The notes under the pieces are model-generated. The model ran no database searches, had not been told where the DNA came from, and saw only the letters and a program-made list of their open reading frames with translations. Shown piece by piece: positions 7,101 to 8,040 of a DNA stretch of 8,040 nt (position 1 is the first letter of the stretch; each line of letters opens with the position of its first letter). The position numbers were made by a program, and so were the translations under genes. Origin of the DNA: a bacterium (GTDB taxonomy: Bacteria; Margulisbacteria; Marinamargulisbacteria; SXXA01); the NCBI GenBank assembly GCA_010027915.1, contig RGUG01000050.1, positions 1-8,040 on the forward strand, written 5' to 3'.

Positions 7101-8040
7101 CCATTACGGTACACCATTCCGGTGCTGGTATCCACATGCCAACGGCCGTTGGCATCGGTGGTGCCCCACAGATATGGATGGGCATCCGTTGCTTGCCAGA
7201 TGGTGTGGGCGGGTAGTGTGATGTTCCGGTTTGCCAATGCCCCGGACAAATGCTCCGGTGCCATGGGATTCACGTGAGCCAAGCCTTGCCAGATGATGCG
7301 CTGACAGGTATGGATGACGGCTTGTCGTCGATTGGCAAGGTCAGTGGGTTCGGTATGTTCTTCACTCATGCTGGTATTGCTATCATCCAATGGACAATAC
7401 AAGGGTTTTTCTTGGCTGAGGGCTTGTCGCCATCGCAATAACCCGCAAAACCAGTGGGCAGGATCGCTTGGTTGAGGGTCAAATTGATAGGTCAGTATCC
7501 AATGGGTGGCCACAATTCCTGTGCGTTGGAGATGATCGGGATGGGTGGTCCAGTCAAGTAAGGTTTGACGGATGATCTGACAGTGTGGGGGGGCCATCTC
7601 TTGGATGTGTTGGGTGGCGCGGGGGTGTCGACTGAGTTGACAAAGGGTGCTGGCAATCCAGGCCAATCCCGCACTGGACAAGGGGCCTTTTTGGGTGAGT
7701 ACGGTGGCTTGACAGGCCAGTTGATTGGCCAATGCATTGGCTTCTGCTCCCATGGTGGGGTGTGAAGCCAACCAGTCACGCATGGCGGCAGTTATGGCGA
7801 GTCGGTGAGATAATTGTTCCAATTGCAGGGTGCGCGAGGCCAATAAAGCGGCCATCCGGCTGGCCCATGTAAACCCATTATGGTTGGTCAGGGCTTGGGT
7901 GTTGTGGGCCATGTTGAGATGCAAATAAAGAGAGGTGGGCATGTCAGGCAAGCGGCGGGGTGGGTTGGCATGGGTGGTGACGATGGCGGCCGAATCCGAT
8001 GGGGCACGTTCGGTTATCAGGCGGGTTAAGTCCGGTAACG
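1109..8040 (-). CDS. Giant DUF3638/DUF3645-family helicase-like NTPase, N-terminus cut by window edge
   Basis: At least 2,309 codons are visible, ending in TGA at 1111-1109. The earliest start-like codon in the window is TTG at 7951 (residue 1 in my numbering). The 29 codons upstream of it are all open, have no convincing start or ribosome site, and run off the right edge, so the gene is partial. No signal peptide or clear membrane segment is seen. The order is: a helical region; an NG...RLP patch (283-291); a beta-rich stretch (about 300-660); a helical GRLVLAH...LNGYE block (694-720); a long helical linker; NTPase lobe 1 (about 1340-1570); a DUF3645-like block (about 1625-1680); lobe 2 (about 1765-1965); and a C-terminal region to 2280. 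Fungal members of the family are very large and share these patches, as I remember them. The reaction and partners are unknown; an ATP-driven motor acting on nucleic acid or protein is inferred. The frame stays intact through many C-tracts, so it is under coding constraint. Family assignment is quite sure, function is not. Confidence -1.
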   Translation of the reverse strand, partial: LPDLTRLITERAPSDSAAIVTTHANPPRRLPDMPTSLYLHLNMAHNTQALTNHNGFTWASRMAALLASRTLQLEQLSHRLAITAAMRDWLASHPTMGAEANALANQLACQATVLTQKGPLSSAGLAWIASTLCQLSRHPRATQHIQEMAPPHCQIIRQTLLDWTTHPDHLQRTGIVATHWILTYQFDPQPSDPAHWFCGLLRWRQALSQEKPLYCPLDDSNTSMSEEHTEPTDLANRRQAVIHTCQRIIWQGLAHVNPMAPEHLSGALANRNITLPAHTIWQATDAHPYLWGTTDANGRWHVDTSTGMVYRNGVSIDRLPTAILHHPDYQAIQPSTPHDWQLIDGWFCGQPQGDPSALRYQLALVPHGVTCTHTREHLTLDGDSIPIATGHDQDIAVINGWLHPFKCQWRRYQDPGSPTAWLVEYNPPTNRLPLILAYETETNQIQHVTQWLPYGHTWIQRTIMARYEHRFLGTELLSRRGQDVGYFRDIMMPTTHQLVIREETKGVFIPSWIGACQLPGWLHDPNGTIWQTDDQLHFQSNQLRIQSIRPDHDRQAQHVLIRHQDGIVLPLHDTAHTHFGRQPMSHFEPHNHTLLLETETDWQLRFLRLGIKLIKPKYPLDTPAYCPELGNAPLIQTDHPPIWPGFDSYLCLGDPSTLPTSTIELDKVPFKVIVATRPLTDLTKSYTDCKTILYRDSHPPSPPYVVGHFNPVSRRFDSDSIIGRLVLAHLFYLSATLTPCHYTQLNGYEMAALLLAACQPSEPFSELETDRLRDMLTYHNPHRNACAIRLKIVALLNQSHAMKGLTSTPNKPSIPSHEDISRYTKSRSRIPVLCQLSHTEWDRIPAPPAAKPHLEPYRLTQALTAFIAKPADTVAIWKKQSQSLVLGGSTHPLTDPNGPRYQPLDAVPIHHVWLSWLHEIQTSTRPRDDLRTGLWASGCRLTTASDTTMWAICMALTHCSDWSDLAPFQELIQQNRSVCHAVKYPNIATTFDFLSPQDQKMVTDALNHTVVAPVCHGQRAIHRPSAPLDQHPLDTVKQWYHRLSPSHQDKVKTNWDNMITRGYQATQMWKLLNTVCDMAIKHVQSLQRPPAFTPASIDVLPAINLLVSTSLSTAPINQSLLSPDQYTTPIQTALVKVAESIDAPPDPSASIATLAKAIQTHCLAVLPALLDGATATTQHHTAPFPLAEMKPVPTHQVLVTEWCARLREQWSQLTQIQPPPLPPLPQLANAFNEIQQTWKEHEESLVSVLEAVLCDSVNNPQGWRFQMKQTHGSHPFMLQQVYTGLLNPDALGMINPFIPSDAHHTVIIPMIRVLVGIQTLLQHTNRCCQAIKRLAHLRDQGTPHDLLLQTAHTTLYDLLSTQPSPSDDDHALFELYNNMRIRPIQRDMIRWLLPPQKVSNQMSMDDEKSVVTQMNMGEGKSSVILMVMLLQLITHKKKPLVVVPAPLLNDVTQLIKTRLTPLTGVHVLRLPITRENLGQLPDHTQQEIKRQLANHDQVPLVLLMTPEETLGLRLGLEEAILTHNDALRAFLTVIHQHSDHLIIDEVDETLNLTKELNFTWGNRTPIENSEARVVVPLTLFHQLAITDGGIRHILSPETVDRVLSEQFKVTLPTPWDPNTLQPIQGLSSQIADAIWRWRNPQLFQHVVSLRPQVEYGLCIDNPYDAHLAIPYEGKDTPLIEAMFEHTDVRIGLSILAYYHQGLVFSQWMALIRLAISRPYDAHTWWAQWIEGTDCPIQRWDSLNVSDIHQAKTLHALLGRRPVVIQSYLSHIALAHITEFENKLSADGTTLTYPSRTTRILGFSGTTTTALPQPVAFKPLPALAQTDALNLRLFADPTVVTLREQPVPSDSMALIEAFIRECNHDPLVSCILDAGALITGQSNQEVATALSRGIRRPAFHGVVFFGDKGEVLLMRPDSDLAVPFCDTDCTPDQIITYVNDIRTRGTDRVFPALGRGLLTVGERLANDRLTQAAMRLRQLGRGQTVTMWVSDRIKAEIEQWSEQSPLRPVDVYGWSMWQSACRDGDADVLKAIRYEAAQTKSWVTDPTLPPNPDSLLSSKQTPSTGTHGGRLRLHQQSRTHIQVQQQVLDTNTLQTRGHQPRQEQGWKYEELTKKEWDKYIKVTPATSMGWPPAFKQVLWSPNAREASQVSKGNTRPLIRPIQEYGLCRRFVNGKEEPCVLILTGNEARGIQHAFEGKASPIQLLQWHNPGGVPSDAHSERRSLADHQRLWVLLSIMNGECGIHTDAAMTWLKTDTLSAEAHWHTIVRDILLPMTPTERTAFQAKVEQTQAALFKQGFTNSPLHRQIQLTT
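2057..2659 (-). other. NTPase lobe 2 with GFSGT, TRGTD and arginine-rich final motif
   Basis: Residues about 1765-1965. GFSGT (1772-1776) starts the block. ILDAGALI (1841-1848) and a GVVFFGDKGEVLLM strand follow. TRGTD (1913-1917) resembles helicase motif V. DRLTQAAMRLRQLGRGQ (1937-1953) resembles motif VI, with R1945, R1947 and R1951 as arginine-finger candidates. Fungal DUF3638 proteins have GFSGTND, HTRGTD and RLVQACMRMRKLGKGQ in the same order. Together with lobe 1 this makes a complete two-lobe motor. Confidence -1.
2912..3079 (-). other. DUF3645-like block of the giant protein
   Basis: Residues about 1625-1680. It contains VEYGL, then LAIPYEGKDTP (P1641, K1645, D1646), then a FEHTDVRIGLSILAYYHQGL stretch. 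Fungal DUF3645 segments read YGLD...LAVPYRAKD followed by FSHPDVVIVLTCLSYYYGGL. The spacing and residues match well by eye. This block is the main reason for choosing this family over a generic helicase. Its own role is unknown. Confidence -1.
3242..3934 (-). other. NTPase lobe 1 (DUF3638-like) of the giant protein
   Basis: Residues about 1340-1570. A helix with RPIQRDMI (around Q1356) precedes the Walker A-like loop MNMGEGKSS, with catalytic-type lysine K1391. A beta strand LVVVPAPLL (1411-1419) sits where helicase motif Ia would be, followed by LLMTPEETLGLRLG (1473-1486). The Walker B-like strand LIIDEVDE has D1515 and E1516. Fungal DUF3638 proteins have QLNMGEGKSS, QPEHILSFKL and ILDESDEIL at matching places (recalled, not searched). 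No key residue is missing, so nucleotide binding and hydrolysis are expected. Confidence -1.
3690..3733 (-). other. Candidate -1 frameshift site (A AAA AAG plus hairpin)
   Basis: Within the giant gene, codons AAA AAA AAG (3733-3725) contain the heptamer A AAA AAG in the zero frame. Five nt later a GGTGG/CCGCC stem with a 6-nt loop can form (3719-3704). A -1 shift would add 11 codons and stop at TGA 3692-3690. No upstream Shine-Dalgarno-like enhancer is seen. The same bases simply encode KKK, so the call is tentative. Confidence -1.
5747..5884 (-). other. Conserved helical block before the linker of the giant protein
   Basis: Residues about 690-735: IIGRLVLAHLFYLSAT, then TQLNGYEMAALLLAA. It looks like the fungal family segment that runs KLYLAYLHALTS followed by PLTGRTGTEEAL...LRSA. 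The stretch is hydrophobic but contains R and H and matches a soluble helix in relatives, so I do not call a membrane segment. Confidence -1.
5930..5948 (+). other. Possible G-quadruplex motif
   Basis: The plus strand carries GGG, GGGG and a seven-G run separated by single bases, enough for four G-tracts with one-base loops. It lies on the template strand of the giant gene, where the coding strand encodes Pro-Pro-Ser-Pro-Pro. Confidence -1.
7052..7129 (-). other. NG...RLP...HPDY patch of the giant protein
   Basis: Residues about 275-300: TGMVYRNGVSIDRLP followed by a helix ending HHPDY. Fungal relatives carry a segment like GELLVNGLPLGRLP...HPTY. The match places the N-terminal third within the same family, so the family architecture extends well beyond the NTPase core. 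Confidence -1.

Noticed and set aside
1109..8040. Naming the giant protein a ubiquitinyl hydrolase
   Set aside because: Some databases give this name to fungal relatives, but I see no cysteine-protease motif pattern. The visible motifs are those of an NTPase.
1..8040. tRNA, rRNA, CRISPR array, transposase or phage genes
   Set aside because: No spaced direct repeats, cloverleaf-like sequence, ribosomal RNA-like stretch or transposase motif was seen in either strand.

Overview
The window looks bacterial. The better-defined gene start has a Shine-Dalgarno sequence (AGAGGT) 7 nt upstream and a good sigma70-type promoter. Everything readable is on the minus strand. I cannot name the species. The main gene belongs to a family best known from fungi and protists, so a bacterium that lives with or inside eukaryotic cells is plausible, but this is inference.

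Layout, read in the direction of transcription (right to left). (1) 8040-1109 is one giant reading frame, open through the right edge of the window, so its true start lies outside. At least 2,309 codons are visible. I assign it to the DUF3638/DUF3645 family of very large helicase-like proteins, from a string of family-like motifs in the expected order: an NG...RLP patch, a Walker A-like MGEGKSS, a DEVDE Walker B, a DUF3645-like YGL...IPYEGKDTP block, GFSGT, TRGTD and an arginine-rich final motif. (2) 1112-1084 is a promoter whose -35 box overlaps the stop codon of the giant gene. It precedes a leader of about 100 nt. (3) 973-227 encodes an unrecognised 248-residue protein: an N-terminal segment with a CxxC, a proline-rich linker, and a Gln/Lys/Glu-rich helical, probably coiled-coil tail. 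(4) 248-217 is a 14-bp tandem repeat that creates this gene's stop codon. It abuts a 21-bp stem-loop at 216-162. (5) 161-1 holds no gene I can support.

The giant protein keeps a complete-looking set of NTPase/translocase motifs and is probably an active nucleotide-dependent motor, but its substrate is unknown. The small gene has its own promoter, so co-regulation with the giant gene is possible but not required, and a functional link rests only on adjacency. The points most worth following are the apparently bacterial copy of a mainly eukaryotic family, the SecA-like motif pattern, a dnaX-like slippery sequence just after the Walker A motif, and the repeat and stem-loop at the end of the small gene.
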